NCBI GenBank assembly: GCA_001774245.1
Contig: MEZF01000006.1
Location: 217-19,987, forward strand
DNA length: 19,771 nt
Reading direction: 5' to 3'
From: Candidatus Bathyarchaeota archaeon RBG_13_52_12
GTDB lineage: Archaea; Thermoproteota; Bathyarchaeia; TCS64
Positions 1-5,661 of this stretch are shown here, piece by piece. The position numbers were made by a program, and so were the translations under genes. The number at the start of each line of letters is the position of its first letter. Position 1 is the stretch's first letter. The notes beneath the pieces are model-generated. The model had not been told where the DNA came from and did not search any database. It was given only the letters and a program-made list of their open reading frames with translations.

Positions 1-128
1 TTGAGGAGGACGCTGACTTTAACGCTGCGAGGAATATTCGTTGGGGGGCTGCTGTCAACCAGCCTATTGTGGTCTGCCCGGATGGGAGCTTGAACTGCAA
101 GCCCACCCCTTTAGGGGTGGGTAGTTGA
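1..128 (+). CDS. tnpB: TnpB-type RNA-guided nuclease, C-terminal end (partial, cut by window edge)
   Basis: Reading from base 3, the frame is open to the TGA at 126-128 and gives about 41 residues. It contains DADFNAARNI, the last RuvC motif of IS200/IS605 (OrfB/IS1341-like) TnpB proteins, in which the Asp belongs to the catalytic triad. The following residues, through VVCPDGSLNCKPTPLGVGS, match the usual short tail of archaeal copies. TnpB is a transposon-encoded RNA-guided DNA nuclease, ancestral to Cas12. The start and the zinc ribbon lie outside the window, so it cannot be said whether the gene is intact or whether a tnpA lies beside it. The stop lies just past the right-end hairpin at 102-121, as is common where the tnpB 3' end overlaps the guide-RNA scaffold. 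Confidence 0.85.
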   Translation, partial: EEDADFNAARNIRWGAAVNQPIVVCPDGSLNCKPTPLGVGS

Positions 129-129
129 C
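101..129 (+). mobile_element. Right end of the IS200/IS605-type element with terminal hairpin (probable omega-RNA 3' scaffold)
   Basis: A perfect 8-bp stem, CCCACCCC (102-109) with GGGGTGGG (114-121), closes a TTTA loop and lies inside the last codons of tnpB. It is followed by TAGTTGAC. Elements of this family end in subterminal hairpins that TnpA recognises as single strands. In TnpB systems the same region forms the 3' scaffold of the omega-RNA, with the guide read from flanking DNA just outside the element. The exact element boundary (about 125-131) cannot be fixed without the left end or an empty site. Confidence 0.6.
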
Positions 130-226
130 GAAGTGTCCAAAACGCGCGCGAGTAATACTGACCTAGCGCACACACGCATCCGAAGGGGTTAAATCCCAAT
201 CTTCGAGCTTCATCTACCGATTCAAG

Positions 227-523
227 TTGTTCGAGATAGAGAAAATCGATGTAGGCGGCAAGACGTTCCAAGCGATGAAGTCGACGCTACCTGAGAACGC
301 TCCTCCACTCCTCCTAATCAAAGGAGCCAAGGGCTACGTTATGTGCGGCTATCTTAACATAGAGGCTGCGGAGAAGTTCGGTTCAGCAGCAGTGATAGTC
401 AGCGGCGTGAAAACATTTGATGATGTACTTAACGCCCAGATAAAAATGGCTACTACTAAAGCGAAGAAAATGGGGTTGGAACCAGGTAAGATAGTGAAGG
501 ACGTTATAGCCGCCCTTGGTTAG
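227..523 (+). CDS. DUF1805 family protein (YunC-like)
   Basis: A 98-residue protein starting at TTG. The central block KGAKGYVMCGYLNIEAAEKF followed by AAVIVSGVKTFDDVL is the recognisable core of DUF1805 (COG3377), a small single-domain family of unknown biochemical role found in archaea and Firmicutes. The length is normal for the family. The TTG was chosen because it is the first in-frame start and lies about 35 bases after a TTAAAT box at 189-194; no clear Shine-Dalgarno is seen, suggesting a leaderless or short-leader message. It converges on the MBL gene and the two overlap by 4 bases. It begins about 100 bases after the TnpB element, so the insertion lies in its upstream region. Confidence 0.85.
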   Translation: MFEIEKIDVGGKTFQAMKSTLPENAPPLLLIKGAKGYVMCGYLNIEAAEKFGSAAVIVSGVKTFDDVLNAQIKMATTKAKKMGLEPGKIVKDVIAALG

Positions 524-1155
524 GCGGTTACCATTTCCTCAACTTTACCCTTAGCATTTCTTAGAATGTTTTTTCCATGGGATAGTAGCAGTTTGTCGAA
601 ATCATATGCTAATAGCTTTCTTATCTCACGTGCTGCCAAACCCGCATCATTACTGTATTTCTCAGGTGGTGGGTAGAGGTTTCCATCATCGTCTCCAAAG
701 ATTGTGTCTCCAACGATCATCATTTTCTCGTCTCGTAAATAGAATGAGAGGTTTCCATCGGAGTGACCGGGAACGGCGACAACCTCTATCCCTCCGCAAG
801 CGCTAATTAAGTCACCATGTTCTAAGCCAATGTCTGCTTTCACGCCGGTCTGCTCTTTAAGCGAGTCAACGTCACCAGCGCCAAGCATAACTTCGGGGCT
901 GCCAATAAGTTTGAGAACTCTCGGGAGGTTCTCTATGTGGTCTCCGTGCGAATGCGTGATGAGGATGAGCTTGATGTCCTTCCAGGTCTTGCCCATCTCA
1001 GCGAGCTCAGCTCCGATGTTGCTGATACAGAGGGGGGTAAAGCCGACGTCGATTAGGATTAGCCCCCCATCACACTCAAGAAGGTATACCTCAGTGCTCA
1101 GATCGTCAGCCTTCGCGACCTCGATCGATCGAACCCTGCTAGATACCCTAGTCAT
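520..1155 (-). CDS. Metallo-beta-lactamase fold hydrolase (glyoxalase II-like)
   Basis: A 211-residue protein with the full MBL metal-binding set: HSHGDH at residues 68-73, His131 (in VPGHSDG), Asp150 (in VGDTIFGDD) and His193 (in LLSHGK). This arrangement is typical of the glyoxalase II/hydroxyacylglutathione hydrolase-like branch, which hydrolyses thioesters, lactones or phosphoesters at a dinuclear zinc or iron site. No signal peptide or membrane segment is seen, so it should be cytoplasmic. It lies 24 bases downstream of the DUF167 gene on the same strand and is probably co-transcribed. The fold is certain from the motifs; the substrate cannot be read from sequence. Confidence 0.9.
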   Translation of the reverse strand: MTRVSSRVRSIEVAKADDLSTEVYLLECDGGLILIDVGFTPLCISNIGAELAEMGKTWKDIKLILITHSHGDHIENLPRVLKLIGSPEVMLGAGDVDSLKEQTGVKADIGLEHGDLISACGGIEVVAVPGHSDGNLSFYLRDEKMMIVGDTIFGDDDGNLYPPPEKYSNDAGLAAREIRKLLAYDFDKLLLSHGKNILRNAKGKVEEMVTA

Positions 1156-1179
1156 GTGCCTTTCCTCCGTCTACGATGA

Positions 1180-1407
1180 TTAATTCTGTTCCTCTATAAC
1201 CTCGATGATCTTCATAGTAGAAGTGGCGCCTGAAATTAGAGTGACCTGCATGCCAAAATACTTTTTCAGAAGCTTTAGTACCGCTTGATTAGCCTTTCCT
1301 TTCTTCGGGGGAGCCTTAACCTTCACGAGGTAGTGGCCCTCACCCGTCTTCTCTATGCCTTCTTCTCGGGCACCGGCTTTTACATCAACTGTAATTCGCA
1401 TTCCCAT
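1180..1407 (-). CDS. DUF167 family protein (YggU-like)
   Basis: A small single-domain protein of 75 residues from the ATG at 1407. It carries the DUF167 signature VKAPPKKGKANQAVLKLLKKYF followed by the conserved SGATSTMK segment. The family is widespread in bacteria and archaea and its molecular function is unknown. Three starts are possible: TTG 1413, ATG 1407 and ATG 1401. ATG 1407 is preferred because a TATA-like box (CTTTTTAAA on this strand, 1427-1435) is centred about 24 bases upstream, as expected for a leaderless archaeal message. It leads a likely two-gene unit with the MBL hydrolase. Confidence 0.85.
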   Translation of the reverse strand: MGMRITVDVKAGAREEGIEKTGEGHYLVKVKAPPKKGKANQAVLKLLKKYFGMQVTLISGATSTMKIIEVIEEQN

Positions 1408-1426
1408 AAACAATGAAGTTATGTAG

Positions 1427-1435
1427 TTTAAAAAG
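1427..1435 (-). promoter_or_regulatory. TATA box of the DUF167-MBL unit
   Basis: CTTTTTAAA on the minus strand is centred about 24 bases upstream of ATG 1407. Spacing and composition fit an archaeal TBP site for a leaderless transcript. No purine-rich ribosome-binding site lies before the start. Confidence 0.55.
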
Positions 1436-1448
1436 AATCCAGGTTTTT

Positions 1449-1829
1449 CTAGTTGTCGTTAAGTGCTTCAACTACGGCTTCCTTCGTTTGGACCGGGAAG
1501 TCCCTCATGAGGCTCTTAAAGACGACCTTGGCGACGTGCTTCTTGAAACCTGTCTCATCGAGCCCGGTGAAGTACTTTCTTCGTGTGCCCCCCTTGCAGG
1601 TCTCCTCCTCATACTTGAGGACGTTCTCGTCGACCATGTCGTTGAGGAAGTTGATTATCGAGGCCCTGGAGATTGTTTTGTCTCCCAGGGATCGATTTAC
1701 CGCCTGATATACCTCTCTCGAGGTCATGCCATTATTGTCGCCGTTCCAAATGATGTTTAGTGCCTCAATCTGGTAGTCTCTAAGCACCTTTTCGAGGCCT
1801 TTCTTGGAAGGATCAATTACGATCGTCAT
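1449..1829 (-). CDS. BlaI/MecI/CopY-type winged-helix transcriptional regulator
   Basis: A 126-residue protein from ATG 1829. The N-terminal half reads as the penicillinase-repressor winged helix: a first helix with LRDYQIEALNIIW, then MTSREVYQAVN, a recognition helix around SRASIINFLNDMV, and a wing with GGTRRKYF. A C-terminal helical region (about residues 95-126) would mediate dimerisation. Proteins of this class bind inverted repeats as dimers and usually repress. The start at ATG 1829 is preferred over GTG 1838 because AGGTG lies six bases before it. No sensor or protease partner is nearby, so the signal is unknown. A split repeat around its TATA box suggests autoregulation. Confidence 0.8.
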   Translation of the reverse strand: MTIVIDPSKKGLEKVLRDYQIEALNIIWNGDNNGMTSREVYQAVNRSLGDKTISRASIINFLNDMVDENVLKYEEETCKGGTRRKYFTGLDETGFKKHVAKVVFKSLMRDFPVQTKEAVVEALNDN

Positions 1830-1849
1830 GTTCCACACCTGAACGCCGA

Positions 1850-1885
1850 CTATCTAACAACGTCCAATATAAAAGAGTTAGTATC
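1850..1885 (-). promoter_or_regulatory. Promoter and possible operator of the BlaI-like gene
   Basis: A TATA-like stretch (CTTTTATATT on the minus strand, about 1866-1875) lies roughly 40 bases upstream of ATG 1829. It is bracketed by an inverted pair, CTAAC (1854-1858) and GTTAG (1877-1881). A dimeric repressor bound there would block TBP. The operator assignment is inference. Confidence 0.4.
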
Positions 1886-1976
1886 TATTCTCACAACCTA
1901 TTTTCTAATGCCATCAATCTTCGTATAAAATCATGTGACATAGTCCCTACTTGCGTTGAACTCGTTCCATAGACTA

Positions 1977-2102
1977 GTAAACACTTGATGCCGCGCGCGC
2001 CTCGCGCGCCTTCTTAGATTCATGTATTTTATCATCATAGTACCCGAATGCGTGCTCTACCGGGGCCCAAATAACTTTCAGAACATTGAACTCAATGCAC
2101 AT
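1977..2102 (-). CDS. Possible small protein downstream of the thioesterase gene (weak)
   Basis: An in-frame ATG at 2102, 22 bases after the thioesterase stop on the same strand, opens a 42-residue frame beginning MCIEFNVLKVIWAPVEHAF and ending in a basic-acidic stretch (ESKKAREARAA). A GAGG-containing stretch lies immediately before the ATG. The residues look protein-like rather than random, and the gene would fit as a co-transcribed tail gene, but no family is recognised. The C-terminal codons run through the GC-rich hairpin at 1993-2009, so this stretch may instead be a non-coding tail. Confidence 0.25.
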
Positions 2103-2124
2103 GCCCTCGCCTGTAGCTTTTTCG

Positions 2125-2514
2125 TCACTTGAGAAGAATATGTTTCTCAAGGGAGTAGCAAGTGAACACTCCTGTGAAAACTTTTTGTTCACCAACATTC
2201 ACATCAACGTTTACCTCGCTCTTCCTTCCATCCGTTTTGATGACTTTTGCATAAGCCCTCATCGTTTCCCCGATCTTCACCGGAGCTATGAACCTAGCCT
2301 GAGCAGAACCGAGGACGACATTTGGGTGATTAACAGCGAGCATCGCCGCGTAGTCCGCGAGCCCGAATGTAAAGCCGCCATGAATTAGACCGGAAGAATC
2401 TGCCGCCATCTCGTTCAGCGCTTTAAGTTCGGCGGTCGACTCGACACCGTTAACCACATCAACTGGTGCGCCGACTAGGCTATGGGATATTCCTCCGTGG
2501 GTTCTTATGTTCAT
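2125..2514 (-). CDS. Hotdog-fold acyl-CoA thioesterase (PaaI/4HBT family)
   Basis: A 129-residue single-domain hotdog protein. The diagnostic segment GLIHGGFTFGLADYAA (residues 42-57) contains the HGG turn and an acidic residue (Asp54) at the position used for catalysis in PaaI-type enzymes. The C-terminal strand region VFTGVFTCYSLEKH is also typical. Such enzymes hydrolyse acyl- or aryl-CoA thioesters in the cytoplasm as tetramers. The ATG at 2514 is preceded by GAGG about ten bases upstream. The gene is divergent from the FAH-family gene, and the 66-base gap holds an A/T-rich element usable from either strand. The exact substrate is unknown. Confidence 0.85.
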   Translation of the reverse strand: MNIRTHGGISHSLVGAPVDVVNGVESTAELKALNEMAADSSGLIHGGFTFGLADYAAMLAVNHPNVVLGSAQARFIAPVKIGETMRAYAKVIKTDGRKSEVNVDVNVGEQKVFTGVFTCYSLEKHILLK

Positions 2515-2542
2515 GCCGTTTTCCTCATTATTTCTCCGTATG

Positions 2543-2556
2543 GTGTTAAAAACTTG
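2543..2556. promoter_or_regulatory. A/T-rich element in the divergent thioesterase/FAH promoter region
   Basis: GTTAAAAACTTG lies about 33 bases upstream of both the leftward thioesterase ATG (2514) and the rightward FAH ATG (2581). A TATA-like core is readable from either strand. Divergent use of one short region is inferred from spacing. Confidence 0.35.
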
Positions 2557-2580
2557 AGCATAGCGATATATGGGATTGGT

Positions 2581-3495
2581 ATGAAGCTAGTGACCTATCG
2601 TTCAAGCAGCAAAGTAACAATCGGTACAGTTGTCGGTGATTTGGTCCTCGACCTCAACGCCGCCTTCAAGGCGCACTTGGGCGGCTCGTTCAAGGGAAAG
2701 ATGGGTGAGCATCTAGACATGCTCGGGCTCCTCGACCTCGGCTCCGCGGGGATCTCTGAGGCTAAGAAGGCCGTTAAGGCCGCTGAGGGATCGAAGTATC
2801 TCACACCTCTAAAGGAAGTGAAGTTAATGGCTCCGATACCGAGGCCGAGGAAGAATATCGTCTGTCTTGGTTTGAACTACGCCGAGCACGTCAAGGAGGG
2901 GAGCAAGAGTGGTGCCGAGCCTAAATTGCCTGCAGTACCTATCTACTTCACAAAGCCACCCACTGCAGTTACTGGGCCTCTCGACGACATCATTTACCCC
3001 AGGGTAACGGAGAAACTAGATTACGAGGCAGAGCTCGCCTTTGTGATTGGGAAGAAAGGGAAGAACATACCCGAGGAGAAGGTCTACGACCACATAGTCG
3101 GTTATATGGCGTTCAATGACGTCTCGGCAAGGGACCTCCAGGCAAAGCATCAACAGTGGTACAGAGGGAAGAGTATCGATACATTCGCGCCGATGGGCCC
3201 ATGGATCGTGACGAAGGAAGAGATCGAGGATCCACAGAATCTTGAACTCTGGTGCAAGGTTAACGGTGTTCAAAGGCAGCACGCGAAAACGAGCGACATG
3301 ATCTTCAACATTAAGAAAATCGTTGCGACTCTATCAGCTGGTATCACGCTAGAAGTTGGTGACATTTTCGCCACTGGAACCCCTTCCGGCGTAGGATCAT
3401 CCAACCCCCTCGGCTTTCTCAAACCGGGCGACGTGGTCGAGGTTGGCGTCGAGAAGATCGGCTCCATAATAAACAAAGTAATCGCTGAAAAGTAA
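2581..3495 (+). CDS. Fumarylacetoacetate hydrolase (FAH) family protein
   Basis: A 304-residue protein from ATG 2581; the frame is open further upstream, but MKLVTYR is the standard family start. Residues 1-80 form the variable N-terminal domain. The FAH core follows with CLGLNYAEHVKE (95-106), metal ligands Glu149 and Glu151 in DYEAELAFVIG, Asp180 in FNDVSARD, and the GTPSGVG loop (266-272). Members use Mg2+ or Mn2+ for C-C hydrolysis, decarboxylation, isomerisation or keto-enol tautomerisation of beta-keto acids, as in aromatic catabolism or oxaloacetate tautomerisation. The true reaction here cannot be told. The divergent thioesterase and nearby acyl-CoA dehydrogenase fit a carboxylic-acid catabolic setting, but only loosely. 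Confidence 0.9.
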   Translation: MKLVTYRSSSKVTIGTVVGDLVLDLNAAFKAHLGGSFKGKMGEHLDMLGLLDLGSAGISEAKKAVKAAEGSKYLTPLKEVKLMAPIPRPRKNIVCLGLNYAEHVKEGSKSGAEPKLPAVPIYFTKPPTAVTGPLDDIIYPRVTEKLDYEAELAFVIGKKGKNIPEEKVYDHIVGYMAFNDVSARDLQAKHQQWYRGKSIDTFAPMGPWIVTKEEIEDPQNLELWCKVNGVQRQHAKTSDMIFNIKKIVATLSAGITLEVGDIFATGTPSGVGSSNPLGFLKPGDVVEVGVEKIGSIINKVIAEK

Positions 3496-3845
3496 ACTTA
3501 GGGTGCGCTCTTCTCGTAAGATTTCGTGGTTACTGCTCGTTTATAGATTCCAGAATTCTCTGAAAGGGTTAATAGGCACGTTTATATTAAGAGTGTCTGG
3601 TTTGCTAGGTTGGTTTCACGGTGAAAACTTGAGTGCACAAAATGCTGTACAACAGCTAAAAATTGTTCTCAAGTATAGCACTATCCATAACATTAGGAGC
3701 GATGCGTGTAACTCCAACGTAATAGCCACCGCACTCTCAAAACCATCACCCAGCAAAGGGAGTGTAGGTGGCATATGTGGCGTGATAGGTATGCCAAGTG
3801 GCGTGCCATCGATGATTTTGAAAGAAACAGAATGAAGGGAATGAA
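3496..3845. other. 350-base gap before rpoK: TATA box, many hairpins, uncertain open frame
   Basis: No family is recognised here. A frame is open from 3503 to 3835 on the plus strand (110 codons, last segment KPSPSKGSVGG through MILKETE), but its third codon positions look more A/T-rich than those of neighbouring genes and it carries no motif. A good TATA box sits at 3581-3590. Downstream of it are TTTCA/TGAAA (3614-3618 with 3622-3626), ACTTGAG/CTCAAGT (3627-3633 with 3668-3674) enclosing GCTGT/ACAGC (3644-3648 with 3652-3656), and GGTATGCC/GGCGTGCC (3788-3795 with 3800-3807). This suggests a structured transcript or leader rather than a conventional gene. Confidence 0.4.
3581..3590 (+). promoter_or_regulatory. 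TATA box upstream of the rpoK leader region
   Basis: TTTATATTAA is a near-ideal archaeal TATA box. It predicts transcription starting near 3607-3612, about 235 bases before the rpoK ATG and directly ahead of the first of a series of hairpins. Confidence 0.5.
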
Positions 3846-4088
3846 ATGAGCGGGAACATCCAGATAGGTCCCCCGAAGCTCACACGCTTCGAGAGGGCGA
3901 GAATAGCAGGTGCACGCGCACTGCAAGTATCCCTAGGGGCTCCGATTCTGGTTGAACTGCCCTCTAGGGTTAGCGATCCGATAGATATAGCCTTAGCAGA
4001 GCTCAAGGAAGGTGCACTCCCCATGACCATAAGGAGAACTCTCCCAGACGGCTCCTACCAGGACATTGCCCTGATCGATCTTGCCTAG
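3846..4088 (+). CDS. rpoK: DNA-directed RNA polymerase subunit K (Rpo6, Rpb6/omega homologue)
   Basis: An 80-residue protein matching archaeal RpoK along its length: LTRFERARIAGARALQVSLGAP (residues 12-33), then PIDIALAELKEGALPMTIRR and LPDGSYQDIAL at the C terminus. The subunit clamps the largest polymerase subunit and aids assembly and stability, like bacterial omega and eukaryotic Rpb6. ATG 3846 is preceded by a purine-rich GAAGGGAATGAA stretch. Archaeal rpoK often sits near rpoN or tRNA/ribosomal genes; here those partners are absent and the downstream gene is a small membrane protein. It is probably transcribed from the TATA box at 3581 or from an unseen closer promoter. Confidence 0.93.
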   Translation: MSGNIQIGPPKLTRFERARIAGARALQVSLGAPILVELPSRVSDPIDIALAELKEGALPMTIRRTLPDGSYQDIALIDLA

Positions 4089-4100
4089 TCCAGTGAAGCC

Positions 4101-4107
4101 TTTTTAC
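4101..4107 (+). promoter_or_regulatory. Possible TATA box for the small membrane protein
   Basis: TTTTTAC is centred about 28 bases before the TTG at 4132, the spacing for a leaderless start. The box is a weak match. Confidence 0.35.
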
Positions 4108-4131
4108 CCTGGACCACAGCTCTAATAAACA

Positions 4132-4338
4132 TTGAACATCTCTGAGCTCGAATCTTGGAAGATCACCGCCATCATTCTCGGCATAATAGCAATAGTGATA
4201 TTCACGGTCCAAAGGTCGAGCTACATGTTCCTTGACCCTGTGTTCGAACTCTGCATTTTTTACATACCCACGATGATGTCTGTGGTGGTCTACTTTTATC
4301 TAAGGAAAAAATTGGTTGTTTCAACAATACCGACGTGA
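4132..4338 (+). CDS. Small membrane protein with two predicted helices
   Basis: A 68-residue protein, family not recognised. Two hydrophobic stretches are obvious: residues 10-27 (ITAIILGIIAIVIFTV) and about 38-57 (VFELCIFYIPTMMSVVVYFY), joined by a short QRSSYMFLD loop and followed by RKK, which by the positive-inside rule puts the C terminus in the cytoplasm. The TTG start is supported by the TATA-like element about 28 bases upstream and by the lack of other starts. It lies 43 bases after rpoK and ends 5 bases before the converging dehydrogenase gene, so the frame occupies the gap almost exactly. No function can be assigned. Confidence 0.6.
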   Translation: MNISELESWKITAIILGIIAIVIFTVQRSSYMFLDPVFELCIFYIPTMMSVVVYFYLRKKLVVSTIPT

Positions 4339-4343
4339 GAAGT

Positions 4344-5513
4344 TTAGACGCTCCTCGTCTTGGTTATAGTTTCAGTTATCTCGACACCCCTCTTCCTGAG
4401 GCTGCTAAGCAGCTCCTCGAAGAGCTCACCGCGGATGACTCTGACAGGCCACTGTATGCCCTTCTTCTTGACTTCACCCTGGGCAAGCATCCTCGCGATT
4501 ATAGCTGCTGTTAAGCCCGTGGTTTTCGCCATCGATGTCATTTTGTGTTTCTCATCGTACTCGTCCACCATGTCGTAGGATACGTCTACGTCCTTCTCGT
4601 CACTCTTTCCGGTGACTCTTACCAAAAGTACTGTGATGTCCTTGTCACCTGCCTTCTCGTCGAACTTGATTATTGGATAGATGAGTTCGTGGAAGAAGTC
4701 GACGGGAATAATCTCTCTCCCTTCGTATTTGACGGGTTTGCTACTGATGACGCCAAGGTCGAGGAGGAACATGAGTTTGTCGACGTATCCACTGTATCTA
4801 ATTGTCTTTCCCCTGAAGTTCTTAATCTTCCTCTCTTGACATAGCTTGAGGAGGCTCGACGGGAAGCCATCGATGAAAGCCTCCATCTCAGGGTGATCAT
4901 TTACGAAGATGGATTCGACTTCGCTGTATCTATCGAGCTCTTTGAGTTCACCGTCGACGATCATAGGAACCTTTCCAGGACGGATCGGCATCCTTGTGCC
5001 GCCGAAGACTATCTTGTATTCGAGTGGGGGCTTAGGATCCTTGGGAAGACCGCCGCAGGCGAAGTTAACCTCTTCCACCTCATCCATGTACGTCATAGCC
5101 TGGCCGCATAGGATATCTATTAATCCAGGGTCGACGCCGCACCCTGGTATTGCTGTGATTCCCGCTTTCTCTACCTCTTTATAGACCTCGCCTACCTGCG
5201 GGTATCCACCACCCGCGAGGTCGACAATGTTGACTTTCACCTGGGTGGCGGCTTTAAGGACGTCCATGCTGAACTTGGCCACCGTTGAATTAACAACGAC
5301 GTCGTATCCCTTCATCGCTGAGACGAGTTGTTCCTGTTTGGTGATGTCCACCTTTTTCGTGAAGAACTTCTTATTATCGATGTACCTCTCCGCCGCCTTG
5401 ATTTTAGCATCGTCGATATCGCATCCTGTTACCATCTCCGCTTTCGGGTCTTCGGAGCAGTCTTTCGCTATTGTAGGCCCCATGAGGCCCATGCCTAAAA
5501 TGAGTATTTTCAT
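4344..5513 (-). CDS. Saccharopine/lysine dehydrogenase-like NAD(P)-dependent oxidoreductase
   Basis: A 389-residue protein. Its N-terminal Rossmann fold starts at residue 1 with the dinucleotide motif GMGLMG (7-12) and an acidic residue after the second strand (CDIDD). The catalytic domain begins around PGCGVDPGLIDILCG, a segment shared by saccharopine dehydrogenases and lysine 6-dehydrogenases. The family oxidises or forms secondary amines or semialdehydes of lysine-type amino acids; carboxynorspermidine synthase is also related. The length fits single-domain members rather than the fused LKR/SDH enzymes. The ATG at 5513 has only a weak TGAG upstream, with a TATA-like GATTAAAA (about 5546-5553) further up. 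It is divergent from the acyl-CoA dehydrogenase gene. The substrate is not decidable. Confidence 0.8.
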   Translation of the reverse strand: MKILILGMGLMGPTIAKDCSEDPKAEMVTGCDIDDAKIKAAERYIDNKKFFTKKVDITKQEQLVSAMKGYDVVVNSTVAKFSMDVLKAATQVKVNIVDLAGGGYPQVGEVYKEVEKAGITAIPGCGVDPGLIDILCGQAMTYMDEVEEVNFACGGLPKDPKPPLEYKIVFGGTRMPIRPGKVPMIVDGELKELDRYSEVESIFVNDHPEMEAFIDGFPSSLLKLCQERKIKNFRGKTIRYSGYVDKLMFLLDLGVISSKPVKYEGREIIPVDFFHELIYPIIKFDEKAGDKDITVLLVRVTGKSDEKDVDVSYDMVDEYDEKHKMTSMAKTTGLTAAIIARMLAQGEVKKKGIQWPVRVIRGELFEELLSSLRKRGVEITETITKTRSV

Positions 5514-5611
5514 CTCAGGAAACCTGAATGTGAAGAGGTGTCAATCGTTTTAATCGTTGCTATTAAGTCGAATCGTCCAATGTCGAATTACTCGTCGTCT
5601 CATGACGCAGT

Positions 5612-5619
5612 GCTTATAT
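5612..5619 (+). promoter_or_regulatory. TATA box of the acyl-CoA dehydrogenase gene
   Basis: GCTTATAT (5612-5619) predicts a start near 5642. The message would carry a short leader containing AGGTG at 5651-5655, six bases before the TTG, which explains why this gene keeps a ribosome-binding site. Confidence 0.55.
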
Positions 5620-5661
5620 GCATTCGAGGCTCTCAAGAAGCAAACCAGAAAGGTGTGATTA

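Noticed and set aside
1413..1760. Rightward open frames opposite the BlaI-like gene
   Set aside because: They mirror the codon pattern of the real minus-strand gene and show no family similarity.
2482..2580. An upstream extension of the FAH-family frame
   Set aside because: The extra 33 residues overlap the leftward thioesterase start and the shared promoter, and the family N terminus begins at MKLV (2581).
3503..3835. A 110-codon open frame as a protein gene
   Set aside because: No family motif, atypical third-base use, a TATA box inside it and dense hairpins; kept only as a described gap.
3600..3845. RNase P RNA or SRP RNA upstream of rpoK
   Set aside because: The conserved core sequences of those RNAs were not seen and the predicted transcript would be too short or differently organised.
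3693..4030. Leftward open frames across rpoK
   Set aside because: They run antisense to the clearly identified rpoK and show Cys/His/Tyr-rich composition typical of shadow frames.
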